NCBI GenBank assembly: GCA_019137255.1
Contig: WPDH01000139.1
Span: 124,001-188,000, forward strand
Origin: Corinectria fuckeliana
Taxonomy: Eukaryota > Ascomycota > Sordariomycetes > Hypocreales > Nectriaceae
DNA: 64,000 nucleotides
Direction: 5' to 3'
Positions 10,471-22,410 of the stretch are shown piece after piece. A program made the position numbers and the translations under genes. Each line of letters starts with the position of its first letter. Positions within the stretch are counted from its first letter, which is position 1. Under the pieces are notes generated by a model, which did not search any database, was not told the origin of the DNA, and saw only the letters and a list, made by a program, of their open reading frames with translations.

Positions 10471-11804
10471 CTATCGCGGGCCCAACTTCTCAAGCACGCG
10501 CGGGCCCTGCTCCTCCCACTCGGCCTTGGTGACCCACATGCTCTCCTTGTCGGCCATGATGTTGGCCAGCACCGCGCCGCCCAGAAACACCATGTGCCGT
10601 CGCCGCGGCGGGTCCTCTATTCGCACCTTGAACTTGCTCAGCCGCTCCGGGTCGCCCTGAAGCGCCCGCGTCAGCCACAGCTGCTTCAACTCCTTCTCCA
10701 GCCGCGACGGCAGGCCCGGATACATGCTGCTGCCGCCCGAGAGCACGATGGCCTTGAACAGCGACGACCGGATGTCGACGTCGGCCGACTGGATCGTGTT
10801 GAACAGGAACTCGCCCAGGCCGGGCGACTCGCTGTCCACCAGGTGCGGCTGGAACAGGCACTCGGGCGCCTCGAACCGCTCGCTGCCCACCCGGATCACA
10901 CGTCCGTCGGGCAATGTGTAGTCCTCCACCAGCACAGTCGTTTCCTCGCTCAGGCGCTTGTCCAGCTCCAGGTCGTACGATACGTAGCAGAGCTTCTCCT
11001 TGATCTGGCGGACCGTCTCGAAATCGGCAGTTCGGTTCAGGGCGTAGCCGCGGCGGAGCAGCAGCTTGATCAGGTTGCGCGTCACATCGCGGCCAGCCAC
11101 GTCTAATCGCTTCGTGAGGTGGTTGAGGACCACGGATTCGTAGACGGGGACAATGTGGGTGACGCCGTCACCCGAGTCGACCACGACACCGGAGCTGAGA
11201 CCTGCACGCATTTGTAGCGTTAGCCCACGTCACCTCGACGCATCATCAAGCTTCTCATCAAGCTTCCAGCAAAACTCACCCTGCGCATACAAGGCCAGGA
11301 CAGCCTGGATCGCAACGTAGACGCCGCCGAATTCGTAGCGGTCGAACATGACCTCGCACATCTTCTCCCTGTTCCGGAGCGGGTTCATCGGAGGCTCGGT
11401 CAGCAGGATCTTCTGGCCCTGCGGGTTCACTTTGAGCTTCTCGAAAAAAGTGTAGTCCCAGAGGTGCTCCATGTCGTCCCAATTCTTGACGATTCCGTTC
11501 TCCATGGGGTAGCTGATCTGAAGCATGTTGCGGGCGGCGGCGGCCTCGTCACCGCACATGATGTCCTTGATGACGACATCGCTGTCCGTCTGCTCCTCGG
11601 ATCGCAGGATGGGTCGGCCGACGATGGACGGGTACTGGTGCTCGGGGAAGTTCTGCGCAGCATATCCGACCTTGAGGAAGCCGGTGCCGCCGTCGAGGAC
11701 TAGGTAGCGAAGCGACGGTCAGCGTCAGGGGGAGGTTCCAGGCGGTCGGGGTACGGAGCCCGGGGGAAGCTTTGAAGCTTACCAATGGGAGGAGGGTTGG
11801 CCAT
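10471..11804 (-). CDS. ARP2: Actin-related protein 2 (Arp2/3 complex)
   Basis: Three exons encode 390 aa, the usual Arp2 length: exon 1 11783-11804 (only 22 nt, MANPPPI plus one base), exon 2 11280-11699, exon 3 10471-11201. Introns of 83 bp (GTAAGC..CTAG) and 78 bp (GTGAGT..GCAG) keep the frame. Arp2 is an ATP-binding subunit of the Arp2/3 complex that nucleates branched actin filaments in the cortex. Seen: N-terminal LDGGTGFLKVGYA, IVGRPILR, the nucleotide-binding VVVDSGDGVTHIVPVYE, SSLFKAIVLSGGSSMYPG and the C-terminal MWVTKAEWEEQGPRVLEKLG. It is divergent from the racemase gene, with 389 bp between the two start codons. Confidence 0.95.
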
Positions 11805-12193
11805 GATTGCGACAGTGCAAGGCCCAGACCTAGAACTGTTGTGCGGCAAGGTTGGCGGGAATGCGAGGTGTTGCGGTCGTCGAGGAGCTCGGCGAGGTTT
11901 AGGTGTTCGTCGGTGGTGGGGGTTCGCGTGGCCAGCCAGCGTCACAGGTGGCTGAGGCGGATCACGTGGCGCCCCGCGATGGCTTCCTCGACCCAGCTTA
12001 ACGCCAAGGCCGCAGGGCGTCATTGGGGTGTCAATTGTAGGCCCCACTCAAGCTACCTAGGTTAGCCAGAGAGCATATCGGAGTTGACAGTTGAGGGAAT
12101 ACAGTCATCGCCAGCCAGCATTTCCTTTTGGCCTATTCATAGTCATATTTCCCACTTAGTTTCCTCTCCTTTTTTAAAATCGCTTCCTTCGTC
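11805..12193. promoter_or_regulatory. Shared divergent promoter region of ARP2 and the racemase gene
   Basis: 389 bp between two start codons facing away from each other. The half next to the racemase gene has a pyrimidine-rich run (TTTCCTCTCCTTTTTT near 12160-12175) just before the ATG, a common fungal core-promoter or start-site feature. No specific factor site is claimed. A plus-strand frame at 11772-12065 has no recognisable product. Confidence 0.5.
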
Positions 12194-13031
12194 ATGGCCG
12201 AGACTCAGTCCCGACAGCGGAGTCTCCGCATCCTCGTATTGAACCCCAACTCGTCCACCTCTATGACCAACGGCATGGCAGCTGCCATCCGCAAGTTGTC
12301 TCTACCCGATGTATGAGTCAACATTGTTGCCGCACGCTTCTATTCTACAGGCTAATAGCATCAAGACGGTCGAAATATCCACATACACGGCCCCTCCCTC
12401 TGTGCCCGCAAGCATCGACGGCCAGCAAGACATCGACAACAGCGCACAAGCCGTGCTCGCCGACGCCGACCTTGCAAAAGATCTAGAGTCGGACAGATAC
12501 GACGCCGTCCTTGTGGCTTGCTTCAGCGTCCATCCCCTCGTCTCCGAGCTCAGCAAGTACCAGCATCTTTCCGTCACGGGCATCTTCGAGGCCAGCGTCT
12601 CGACGGCTTTCTTACTAACTCCTGCTCCCCTCGACGGCGAGAAATGGGCCATCCTGACTACGGGGAAGTTCTGGGAAGACCACCTCGCAGACGGCGTGAA
12701 GGATTTTCTCGGTCAGAGCAGTACCACTGACAATCACAAGTTCGCTGGCGTCTTCTCGACTGGCTTGCTCGCAGGCGACTTTCATTCAATATCCGCTGAA
12801 GAGATCAGAAGAAAACTGGAAAACGCCACCAGCAAGATATTTTCTTCGGGAAATGTGTCTTGCGTAGTGTTGGGCTGTGGGGGAATGGCGGGCTTGGAGG
12901 ATACTATTCGCACAACAGCTGTCGCCGTGTACGGAAAGGCAAAAGGAGAGCAAGTCTACATCGTCGATGGCGTGAAAGCGGGCATCTTACAGCTGGAGCA
13001 GACGATTCGCAGCAAACGAGTGTTTCGATGA
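12194..13031 (+). CDS. Asp/Glu/hydantoin racemase family protein (DCG1-like)
   Basis: Two exons, 12194-12310 and 12351-13031, joined across a 40-bp intron (GTATGA..CTACAG), give 265 aa. The N-terminal ILVLNPNSSTSMT is the family signature. Two cysteines stand where the two-base racemases keep their catalytic pair: Cys96 in LVACFSVHPL and Cys215 in VVLGCGGMAG. Enzymes of this family invert amino-acid or hydantoin stereocentres without a cofactor. Yeast DCG1 belongs to the nitrogen-regulated allantoin genes, but substrate and regulation here are inferred only. The gene converges with the MFS transporter downstream, 62 bp between stop codons; a link between the two is speculative. Confidence 0.85.
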
Positions 13032-13093
13032 ACCGGAAAGTTGTTCTCGTTTTTGATAAAGCCATACCTGTAACGCCAGCCCGTCCGATGTGA

Positions 13094-14685
13094 TCAGTCA
13101 ACCCTTCGAGTCCTGCCCCAAACCTCATCGACATCCTTCTTCCCCTTGGTCTCGGGAACATGAAAGAACACAAACACCGCCGACCCAGCTGCCAGACCCG
13201 CAAAGATAAAATACACCCACCCGTGGCCCCCTAGAAGATTGTTCAACGCCTTATTGATGATGGGGAAAAACTGAGCAACCAAGAATGTCGCAACATAGTT
13301 CGCTCCGAGGCACCAACTCTGCGTAGCACCGACAGCCTCCTGACCAACCAGCTCGGACGCCATGATAAAGGGGACAGGGCCAAGGCCGACAGCAAAGAAC
13401 CCAACGAAGACAAGAACCGCCACGGCCGAGAGAACCTTCATCCCAAAGACAATTGACAGCGCTAGTGCCAGGGCGCTGCTACCTTGGCCAATGATTGACG
13501 CGAGCAGACAAGTCTTGCGTCCCAGTCGGTCTGGCAGGGGCGAGCACGCAACGGTGGTAACAAGGTTAACGACGGAGATGAGGATGGTGAGGAGAGCCGA
13601 AGAGACCGGGAGGAGGTCGGCGAGAAGGGAGACGGAGTACATGATGATGGAGTTGATTCCGCATAGCTGTTGGGCGAACATGATGCCTACTACGGCGATA
13701 ATGGCCGGTCTGTAGAGCGGATCCTTGACCACTTGGATGAATCCGAGGTGGCTGGTGCTCTTATTCACGACAGGCGCCGGTTCAGCTTGAAGAAGCCCCT
13801 CCTCCTCAGAGCTTCCCTGCTCGTCCGGGTTCCAGGTCTGGATTTCTTCGCCAATGTCGTACCCACCGCCTCGAATCCGCTGCAGCGTTCGCTTGGCCTT
13901 GGTCACATCACCGTGGGCAGCAGACCACGACGGGCTTTCAGGCACCGCAAGAAGACCAACTGCTTGAGCAGCGGCGATGCAGACGCCAAGGGCCAGGATC
14001 CACCGCCAAGCGCTCCCATAGCTCAGGAAGAACCCGAGAGTCTGGCTAGCAAGAATTCCAACGTTGATCGAGATCTGGGTCATGGCGCCGAACAAACCTC
14101 GCTCCTTCGGGGGTGCAATCTCGCTGATGTAAAGTGGCACAACAACAGTTGACGCGCCGGCCCCTGCTCCAGAGACTAAACGTCCCAGCGCCATGACGAA
14201 AACACTCCCAGCAACCGTCTCGATGGCGGCCCCAACCAGGTAGAGTATCGCGGTGGCGCGCATTGCAAGGAGTCGGCCGCGGCTGGATGACAGGGGGCCG
14301 GCACAGAGCGCACCCAAAAGCCCCCCCAGAGTAAATATAGACGATATTGTGGCAAAGGCAGCTTCGTTCATAGGGATGCAGTCGGGAAGGAAGTTAGAGG
14401 ACTTGTCGCTCGGCTGGGAGGAAGTGGCCCAGTCCCGGATCCGGACGAGGGACGAGATGGACTTTTTGTGGCAGGTGATGACATCTTGAGGGGCGTTGAG
14501 CTCTCCCTGTGGAGCTGTTAGCATGTTCACTCATCGGGGCGGCCATGAGCCAGCACGACGGGTTTGGGGAGACAACATACCAGGTGGTAGCCAAACTGGA
14601 GCGATCCCAGCGTCGAGACGGCAATTAGAAGGATCAGGTAGGCACTGACATCGTTCAGGCACTGCCTGATGCCCTGGCCGGCCAT
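13094..14685 (-). CDS. MFS sugar-transporter-like membrane protein
   Basis: Exon 1 14581-14685 (35 codons, MAGQGIRQCLNDV...FGYHL) and exon 2 13094-14506 join in phase 0 over a 74-bp intron (GTATGT..CCACAG), giving 505 aa. The sequence has the architecture of a 12-helix sugar porter: FGYHL then ELNAPQ after helix 1, an RGRLLA loop between helices 2 and 3, PESPSW before the cytoplasmic loop, QQLCGINSIIMYS in helix 7, DRLGRK and a final VPETKG. It resembles the fungal vacuolar-type group near yeast Vvs1 more than plasma-membrane hexose permeases, but that placement is from memory. The start at 14685 is preferred; an in-frame Met at 14805 would add 40 polar residues before helix 1. Confidence 0.88.
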
Positions 14686-14954
14686 GATGACGATGCTAGA
14701 GATGTTGCAGTTGGTGGTTGAGAGAGCAGCATCACGAGCTCCAACCCGGCTGACGTTGAAGTTGGAGAAACCCGGGGGTGGAGCCACGTGCCGATGTGGC
14801 TGCATATCGGAACCCCTGCGTTATTCGGATGTAAGCTACCCTACACAATTTAGATAGGTAGGTCAACATTGCAACCCCTCTAGATCCTCGTATTTATTGG
14901 TAGTCATATTGGTTGGGTTATAACTTGGTCTCTGACATAGTTGTGTCGACCCAA

Positions 14955-15656
14955 CTACTCAGTCAAAACCTCGAGCAACTTCCGATCTCCTCGAAAACAG
15001 TCCTCCTCGTGACCTGGCTCTCTAGCCGTCTCCCTGATCCCATCCCTGATCCACGCCTGCACAGCCGGGTGTTCAAACAAGCGCTCTAGGTACTCCTTGG
15101 CAGCGCCCGAAAGCTCAATGCCGTACGTCTTGCACCGCGACGCAACGGGCGCATACATGGCGTCGACAACGGTAAACTCCTTCCCCGCCAGCCACGGGCC
15201 GCCAAACCTGTCCAGGCCCTCGGCGAACAGCTCGCCGAAGCGGCCAACGTCGCGGTCGAGCGCCTCGCCCCGGGCGCCCAGCAGCGCGATCCGCACGCCG
15301 ACGTTCATGGAGCACTGGTCGCGGATGGCGGGGAAGCCCGAGTGCATCTCGGCGGCGGCGCTCCGGGCGAAGGCGCGCGCGCGCGGGTCGGCGGGCCAGG
15401 CGGCCGGGTGCGACTCGGCGACGTATTCGCAGATGGCCAGCGAGTCCCAGACGACGGTGGCGGGCGACGTCCCCGCGTCGTGCAGGCAGGGCACCTTGCC
15501 GCTGGGCGAGAAGACCAGGAAGTCGGGCTGGCGAAGGCCGGGCTTGAACAGGTGGAGCTTCTCGTCGAAGGGGATGTCGAGGGCTTTGAGGAGCACGTAG
15601 GGCCGCATGGACCACGACGAGTAGCGTTTGTTTCCGATGAAGAGCGTGTAAGTCAT
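14955..15656 (-). CDS. Glutathione S-transferase, bacterial-like type
   Basis: Intronless, 233 aa. The N-terminal thioredoxin fold begins YTLFIGNKRYSSWSMRPYVLL, a signature of a GST group best known from proteobacteria, where the Ser of SSWS is the likely glutathione-activating residue. SGKVPCLHD carries the cis-Pro that contacts glutathione, and WDSLAICEYVAE matches the glutathione-binding SxAI segment. The helical C-terminal domain has AGKEFTVVDAMYAPVASR. It probably conjugates glutathione to electrophiles in the cytosol; the substrate is unknown. The absence of introns and the bacterial-like type hint at old transfer, but codon use matches the neighbours and such GSTs are widespread in fungi. 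It lies 269 bp from the start of the MFS gene. Confidence 0.88.
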   Translation of the reverse strand: MTYTLFIGNKRYSSWSMRPYVLLKALDIPFDEKLHLFKPGLRQPDFLVFSPSGKVPCLHDAGTSPATVVWDSLAICEYVAESHPAAWPADPRARAFARSAAAEMHSGFPAIRDQCSMNVGVRIALLGARGEALDRDVGRFGELFAEGLDRFGGPWLAGKEFTVVDAMYAPVASRCKTYGIELSGAAKEYLERLFEHPAVQAWIRDGIRETAREPGHEEDCFRGDRKLLEVLTE

Positions 15657-15978
15657 GATGATGTCGACTGAGTGCTTTTTTGTTTGTTTTGGTTTTGATG
15701 TATTCGTGTATTACCTAGCTCCTCATTTTGTAGCTCTGAATCTAGATACCTATGAAAAGTTCCCATCGCGTTGACCCCGCTGCTAACTAAGATACGCCCT
15801 ATCGTGGACATGCCGCTTCCTCTCCTTCTCTCACATCATACGGTACTCTTCTTTACTTACCGCTAGTTGCCATCCAGCTCCCCCATCTCATATTATAGAA
15901 CCTCCCTAGTCGCAAAACAGATGACAGTGCGGCCTAATTCCTAAACAAGATTCCGCAGCGGGTCTCCGGACTGAGTGA
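15657..15978. other. Intergenic between the GST gene and Copia copy 2
   Basis: 322 bp that include the GST promoter side. Nothing recognisable apart from moderate AT content rising toward the element. The target-site duplication of copy 2 (GTGAC) starts at 15979. Confidence 0.7.
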
Positions 15979-15983
15979 GTGAC

Positions 15984-16146
15984 TATTGATATGACTGCGT
16001 GTATTATATAACTGTACTAAGCTAGGAAAAGGGGCGGAACGGTGAGTCCCTAAGGGGATCACTATTATCGCTAGATGCTTAGCATCTAAGGCAGAAATGT
16101 GGATAGTGCCTGATAGCGGGCCTAACTAGTGGTCCTACTATTAACA
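15984..16146 (-). repeat. 3' LTR (type A) of Copia copy 2
   Basis: 163 bp starting TATTGATATGACTGCG and ending CTATTAACA on the plus strand. In element orientation this is the downstream LTR, preceded by the purine tract CTAAGAGGGTA (reverse of 16147-16157). Confidence 0.92.
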
Positions 16147-19100
16147 TACCCTCTTAGACTGGCTGCTAAGAGTAGTTAGTCTAACTAACTAATAAGACTA
16201 TTTATAACTATCTAATAGTACTAGCTAGCTAATTTCTTAGTATTTCTAGCTCTTAAAAATAAGAGAATTCTTACTTAGGCTAAAATTAAATCTTAGTCTT
16301 AATCTAAAAGTATAATAGCTTTAGTTAGTATCTTAAGGTAATAATTAGAGCTATTATATAAGATTTTAGCTTTAAAAGAAGATAATAAGAGAAAAAGATT
16401 ATTATTATATTTAGTAAAAGTATAAGAATTAACTCTTTTAGGCTTTTAAGTTAGTATTTTATATTAGCTACTAAGAGAGTCTTAAAATTATATAATATAT
16501 AGTAGTTTTAACTATTATACTAAACTAACTTTTTTATTATTATAATAATAATATTACTAATTTTAATATATAAGACTAACTTATTATATTAATATTTTAA
16601 TACTTAATAAGACTATAAGATTATAGCTCTTATATTTTATTATATTAGTTAAGTAGCCTAATTAGTATAGCTAATTATTTAATATTAAATTAAAAGACTA
16701 GAAGATATTAATTATATAGGAAAATTATATTTTAATACTATTTTTTAAGCTTTTTAGAGGTCTTTTTAGCTAAGTAATATATTAATATTACCTCTAATCT
16801 TATTTACTCTCTTTTATATAAACTAAGTTATTTAATATAAAAGTAAATAAGATTATTATAAAGCTAAAAACTAAAAGATTTTCTAAGTATTTTTCTTTTC
16901 TAATTTAATAGTAAGATAATATAGAAAATTATAAGTATTACTAGGCTTATTATATAGCTCTATTTAAAGCTATATATATTTATAATTATATAATAAAAGT
17001 TATATATTTTTATTTTAGAAGAGGCTTTATAAGGCTATCTACTAGTATTTAGGCTATAAATAGCTAAGATATCTTAATTTTACTCTTTTAAATAAGCTTA
17101 TAAACCTAGTAATAATAAATATTAATATACTAAAGTGTTATAACTAGCTTAGCTAACTGCTTTATAATCAGCTAGATTATATTAATATTATTATACTAGA
17201 TTTAAGCTATATTTTAGACTTTAATACTAACCTTTTTAAAAAGTTAACTTAAAGTTAGCTATTTCTTAACTATACTTATAAGAGTAAGTAACTTAGTTTT
17301 TATACTAAATATAGTAATTATATCTTACTTTATAGCTTTCTAAGTAATAAGACTCTTATATAGTATAACTACCTAGCCTTATAAGAACTTTCTAGTTATT
17401 AAGTAGTCTCTAAAAGCTATATTTATAGCTATAAAAAGATTTCTCTAATTTTTAGTTACTATATAATAAATATAAAGCTTTCTAGTATTATAAAGATAGC
17501 TAATATACTATTTTACTACTTTATTATACTTAAGGCTTAGCTAATAACTAAATTAACTAAGCTTTAATAATATATAAGATATATTAGGCCTTATAGTATT
17601 AGTAAGATAGCTTATACTACTTATTTTTGCTTTATACTTTAAGATAAGGCTAAAGCTAGCTTTATATATTATAAGTATAAGAATCTATAAGAGTAAAAAG
17701 GTTTTTTTCTTATAGACTTTTAGTTTCTTACTATCTAACTTAAATTTTCTAGCTATAGTTAAAATATATAACTTCTAAAAGAGCTAAAAGTAACCTACTA
17801 TATAGTTCTTAATAATCTTAATCCTTAGGAACTAGTATAGCTCCTTTAGGTTTTTAACCTAATACTTTATTATTAAGATATTATAAACTTATTACTATTC
17901 TCTTTTAAACTCCTTTAGCTATATTATAATAATATTATTTATATAAAAGAAAATAAAAAGCTTTTTATACTTAAAGATATAAAAGTCTTTCTTATAAGCT
18001 TTAAAGCTTTAACTAGTAAAAAAGTAAGTAAGATTCTTATATTATAGCTTTAGTAATATCTATAAGCTATAAAAAGCTCTTAAGAGCTTTAAAGAGACTC
18101 TCTTTTTAAATATTTTTAGTAGTAAGTAATAGTAAACCTCCCTGCCTAGTAGAGCTTTAATAAAAGTGTTAATAATATTATATTAATATATATTAAGATC
18201 TTTCTTATAGTATTTTATATATATTACCTAAAAAGTCTTATATATTAAGATAAATATATAAGTCTTAGCTTTATTCTTATTTTACTTATTATTATAAGCT
18301 ATTAGGCATGCCTTAAAGCGTGTTATATAGCCCTATTTATTAATCTTATATATAAATACCTATTTAAGGTTAATAAGCTAAATATTATTATCTAGCTTAT
18401 CTATAAAAACCTTCTTATAAGCTTTTTTATCCTTTAGGTTTTTAATCTCTAAAAGAAGGCTTATATACTATTAAGATACCTATAAGAAGGCTATAACCTG
18501 CTTATATAACCTTAGGGCAGGTAGTATTATACTAATATAAAGAGAATATCTTTCTGTGTTTAAAAGAGTTATATTAATAATATGCTTTATCTTAGTATGC
18601 TTTTTAAGTTCTTTTTACTTTTATACCTTAAGGGCTTTCTTTAAGAGCTTTTAACTATAGTGCCTAAAGATTATATTATCTTTCTAAAGGTACTAGTTAT
18701 AATCTCTTTAGGTCTTTTATAATAATTTCTCTAGTAACTAAAAAGAGGTGTTATTAGGGTTATTATAAAAGGTTAAATTAGTCTTACTATCTGTTTTATC
18801 TCTTAATATCTTATTAACTTATTCTAGTATAATAATCTATATATTAATTAAACTGTTATTATCTAATAAGTCTTATAATTCTAATCTCTTTATAAGATTA
18901 TTAGGTTTTATAAAGTTATTACTATTTTTAGCTTATATAACTAATAAGATATTATTTATAATCTTAAGTAATAGATTATATAATAGTATTATACTTACTA
19001 TCTTATATAGTAAGCTAAACTAATATAAAGTATTATTAAGAAAAGTAACTTATCTTATAGCTTTCTTAGTAAGAGGGGGAGAGAGTAAAATAGTCTTAAA

Positions 19101-22100
19101 TATAGTTTTAGCACTTTTAATCTTAAGAGTGCTTTTCTTTTCTTATAAAGTCTTAGTTTAAGGTTACTATTACTAAGTGTCTTAGACCTCTTTCTGCTAT
19201 TATATCTCTCTTAGAGATATTATAAGTAATACCTAAATTTATAACTTAGTAAGATCTAAAAAAGACTTTATAGCTATTATATTAAGACTATCTTTCTTAC
19301 TAATATTTTTATTATTAGAGATCTTTCTTATATTAATTTAGTCTAAAATTCTATAAGTATATTTCTTATAAGCCTTTATATTTTTCTTATATTTTAGATT
19401 AAAATATTCTTACTTATTAAACTATATATTAGTAAAAATTATAACCTTTTTATCTTAGGTTACTAATATATAAATTATATATTATAACTTACTCTTATAG
19501 CTAATAAGATACCTAATATAAGCTCTCTCTATAAGTAAGCTTAAAAACTTATATAACTTAATATATTCTAAGATAGCTATAGTTATTAGGTAGGCTAAGC
19601 ACTTAAAGATCTTAATATATACCTATAAGAGCCTTATATCCTTAGGGATATAACTATATATAGAGATATTATTTTTAACCTAGTCTTACTAGAGCTAGTA
19701 AGAGGTTACCTACTGATTTTTCTTTTAATAAGATATATAGTTAAGAAGGTATACTACTATATAGTATATCTTAAAGGTAAGCTCTTCTAGGAGCTTTAAC
19801 TTCTTAATTATAATCTTACTCTTAACCTTAATAATCCTTTCTAATATCTTAGCACTCTTGTTTTATATTAGAGTTAATAAGATAGACTTATAGATAATTA
19901 TACTATTATTCTTAAAGATCTTTCTTTTCTTTTTAGTAAAGAGAGCCTTCTTACTATTATACTATAAGAGTAAGATCTTAAGGCTATATTAAGTTTATAG
20001 CTAGGCTTATAGCTTTTTAAATACACTCCTAATATTTAACTTTATCTTTAAGAGGTAAAAAAGTATATTTTTATTATTATATTTATAAATAAGACCTAAT
20101 AATAGTAGCTATTATATATAAGTACTAAAAAGTAATAAAAATTATAATTTATTACTTTTTTAGGCCCCTAAGAGATATAGTTTAGAGACTTTCTTAAGAC
20201 TATTATTATTACCTTTATTATAGTATAAACCTAATATTTCTTAAGAAGAAGTCTTTTAACTCTTACTTTTAAACTTAATAAGGCTAGCTAATTAAGAGCT
20301 TTTTATCTTATATAACTATATTATTAATACTAGAGCTTAGTATTCTCTTTAAAGACTATCCTAAGCTTTAAGGCTATTATAACTAAAAGGCTCTAAATAG
20401 ATACTCTTATTAAAATAACCTACTAGCCTATATAAAGCTATATAAAGGCTACTATTTTAGATAATTCTTTTATCTAAAGGACTTTTACTTTCTAATCCTA
20501 AATAATACTATTACTATATATCTAAAAGCCTAAGATTATATTAAGATATATCTTTAGTATATAGTAGGTATACTTAAGTCTAATAAGCCTACCCTTAAGA
20601 AACTTAAGATATTAAACTCTTAGGTTAACTATATCTTAGCCTTTTATAAATATCTTACTATCTTTTATATAAGTAGTCTTTTTAACCTTCTAATTAAAGC
20701 CTTCTTTAGAGAACTAGTCTATATAGTTAAAAAAGTAGTATAAGATACTAAAATTATAAATAATAATATCCCTAATTATAAGGTTTATAAAAGTTATATT
20801 ATATATAGCTATATATAAGATATTTATATAAGAAATAAGGCCTAAAAGAGGGGTTTAATAAGTAATTATAATTATTTTTACCTTCTTTTTTAGACTGCTA
20901 ATTAGCATATAAGTTACCTTTTTTACTAGGGTCTAAGTATTAGTCTTTTTTAGCTCTTTTAAGTACTTATTAAACTACTTCTTAAAAGTCTTATCCTGCT
21001 TAGAGTAAAAGCTTTAGCCTTTTAGGGTATATTTCTTCTTATATAAAGCTAGAAAGTTAAAGTATCTTTCTTACTATATAGATATCTATATAAGATATCT
21101 CTTTTTATAGCTAAAGTACTTTTAACTTATAGTTTTAGTCTGCTAGCTTAACTAAAAAGGGTTTAATAACCTAAAGGCTATTATAAAGTAAGCCTAAAAA
21201 GGATTTAATTTTTTCTTTCTTATATTATTATAAAAGAGGTATATAATCTTAAGCAGATTATTTACCTTTTTGCTCTTACTTTTTTACCTTATAATAAGCT
21301 TATCTTAAGTATAATAAAACTCTTACTAAGGCTTTATTACCTTTAGAAACTCTCTTTTAGCCCTCTTCTTATTAATAGTAATTACCTTATATATAATATA
21401 ATTCTTTTAGGCCTTCTTAAACTAGTTAGTTTAGGCTTTTTAATCTCTTAACTCTTTTTTAGTTACTAAGACTTAAAACTTTATCTTAACTCTATAGATA
21501 TTATCCTCTTCTTTAGAATTAATAAAAAGCTTAAGATAGCTAATAATCTCTCTAAGATCTTATATTTTTCTAATATATATAGTATAACTACCTAAGAGGG
21601 TCTTTAAGATAAATACCTTAAGCTTATCTAACTTCTTCTTCTTAAGAGTCTTATCTTATAAGCTCTTATCTTATCTTATTTACTATAATATAAATAGCTT
21701 ATTATTATTAGCTTACTTAATATTATAGTTTTATTACTAATCTTTAAGGTTAAGTTAATAGATTTATATAGTAAGAGCCTTTTTCTTACTATTACTAATA
21801 CCTAAAAAATCTAGCTTTTTAAGCTTTAAAGAGAAGTCTCTCTTATTAATAACTAGTATAAGGTCTAATATTAGATTATTAATACCTAATATAGTCTTTA
21901 AGCTAATATATTTCTAGATTTTACATATTATAACTAAAGTGTAAATATACTCTAGCTATAAGGTTTAGTTCTTAGCCTTTTTTAGCTTAAGAAGAAAGTC
22001 TAAAAATACTTTTATACTATTTATATCTGTTATATTAGTAGCTAAAAGTATACTAGGTACTTAATAAGTAAATTACTTTAGATTATATAAATCGCTTAAA

Positions 22101-22232
22101 TTATAATTTATAAGCCTTAAGAGTAATTACTTAGCTAGAGAAGAAATTAGTTACTTATAGGTCTTTTCCTAATATTAAAGATAATACTAGATTAATACTA
22201 AAGGCTAGAATTCACTTAAAAAGTTGCTACTA

Positions 22233-22242
22233 AGCTTATAAC
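22233..22242 (-). other. Primer-binding site, half-tRNA type (initiator Met)
   Basis: Directly next to the 5' LTR, reading GTTATAAGCT on the element strand. The less mutated copies read GTTATGAGCC (33854-33863 and 27610-27619). This matches the anticodon arm of initiator methionine tRNA (GGGCUCAUAACCC with anticodon CAU), the half-tRNA priming known from Drosophila copia, not the tRNA 3' end. Confidence 0.8.
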
Positions 22243-22405
22243 TATTAATATAACTGTGTGTATTATGTAACTGTACTAAGCTAGGAAAAGGGGCAGAACA
22301 GTGAGTCCCTAAGGGGATCGCTGTTATCGCTAGATGCCTAGCATCTAAGGCAGAAATATGGACAGTGCCCGATAGCGGGCCTGACTAGTGGTCCTACCAC
22401 CAACA
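22243..22405 (-). repeat. 5' LTR (type A) of Copia copy 2
   Basis: 163 bp starting TATTAATATAACTGTG and ending TACCACCAACA on the plus strand. It is better preserved than its partner. Short plus-strand frames starting inside it at 22388-22394 are artefacts. Confidence 0.92.
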
Positions 22406-22410
22406 GTGAC

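Larger units (their letters stand above)
15984..22405 (-). mobile_element. Complete Copia element, copy 2, heavily RIP-mutated
   Basis: 6.42-kb element on the minus strand with 163-bp LTRs at both ends and matching 5-bp target duplications GTGAC at 15979-15983 and 22406-22410, so it is a full insertion. The internal region is 6.1 kb and collinear with copy 1 read in reverse. It is extremely AT-rich; CpA, TpG and CpG are almost absent and no coding frame of useful length survives. The catalytic YVDD of reverse transcriptase now reads YINN (near 17935-17960). The two LTRs differ mainly by C/T or G/A changes, so LTR divergence cannot be used as a plain clock. Confidence 0.94.

Noticed and set aside
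10393..11106. 237-codon plus-strand open frame
   Set aside because: Antisense of ARP2 exon 3 with no domain of its own.
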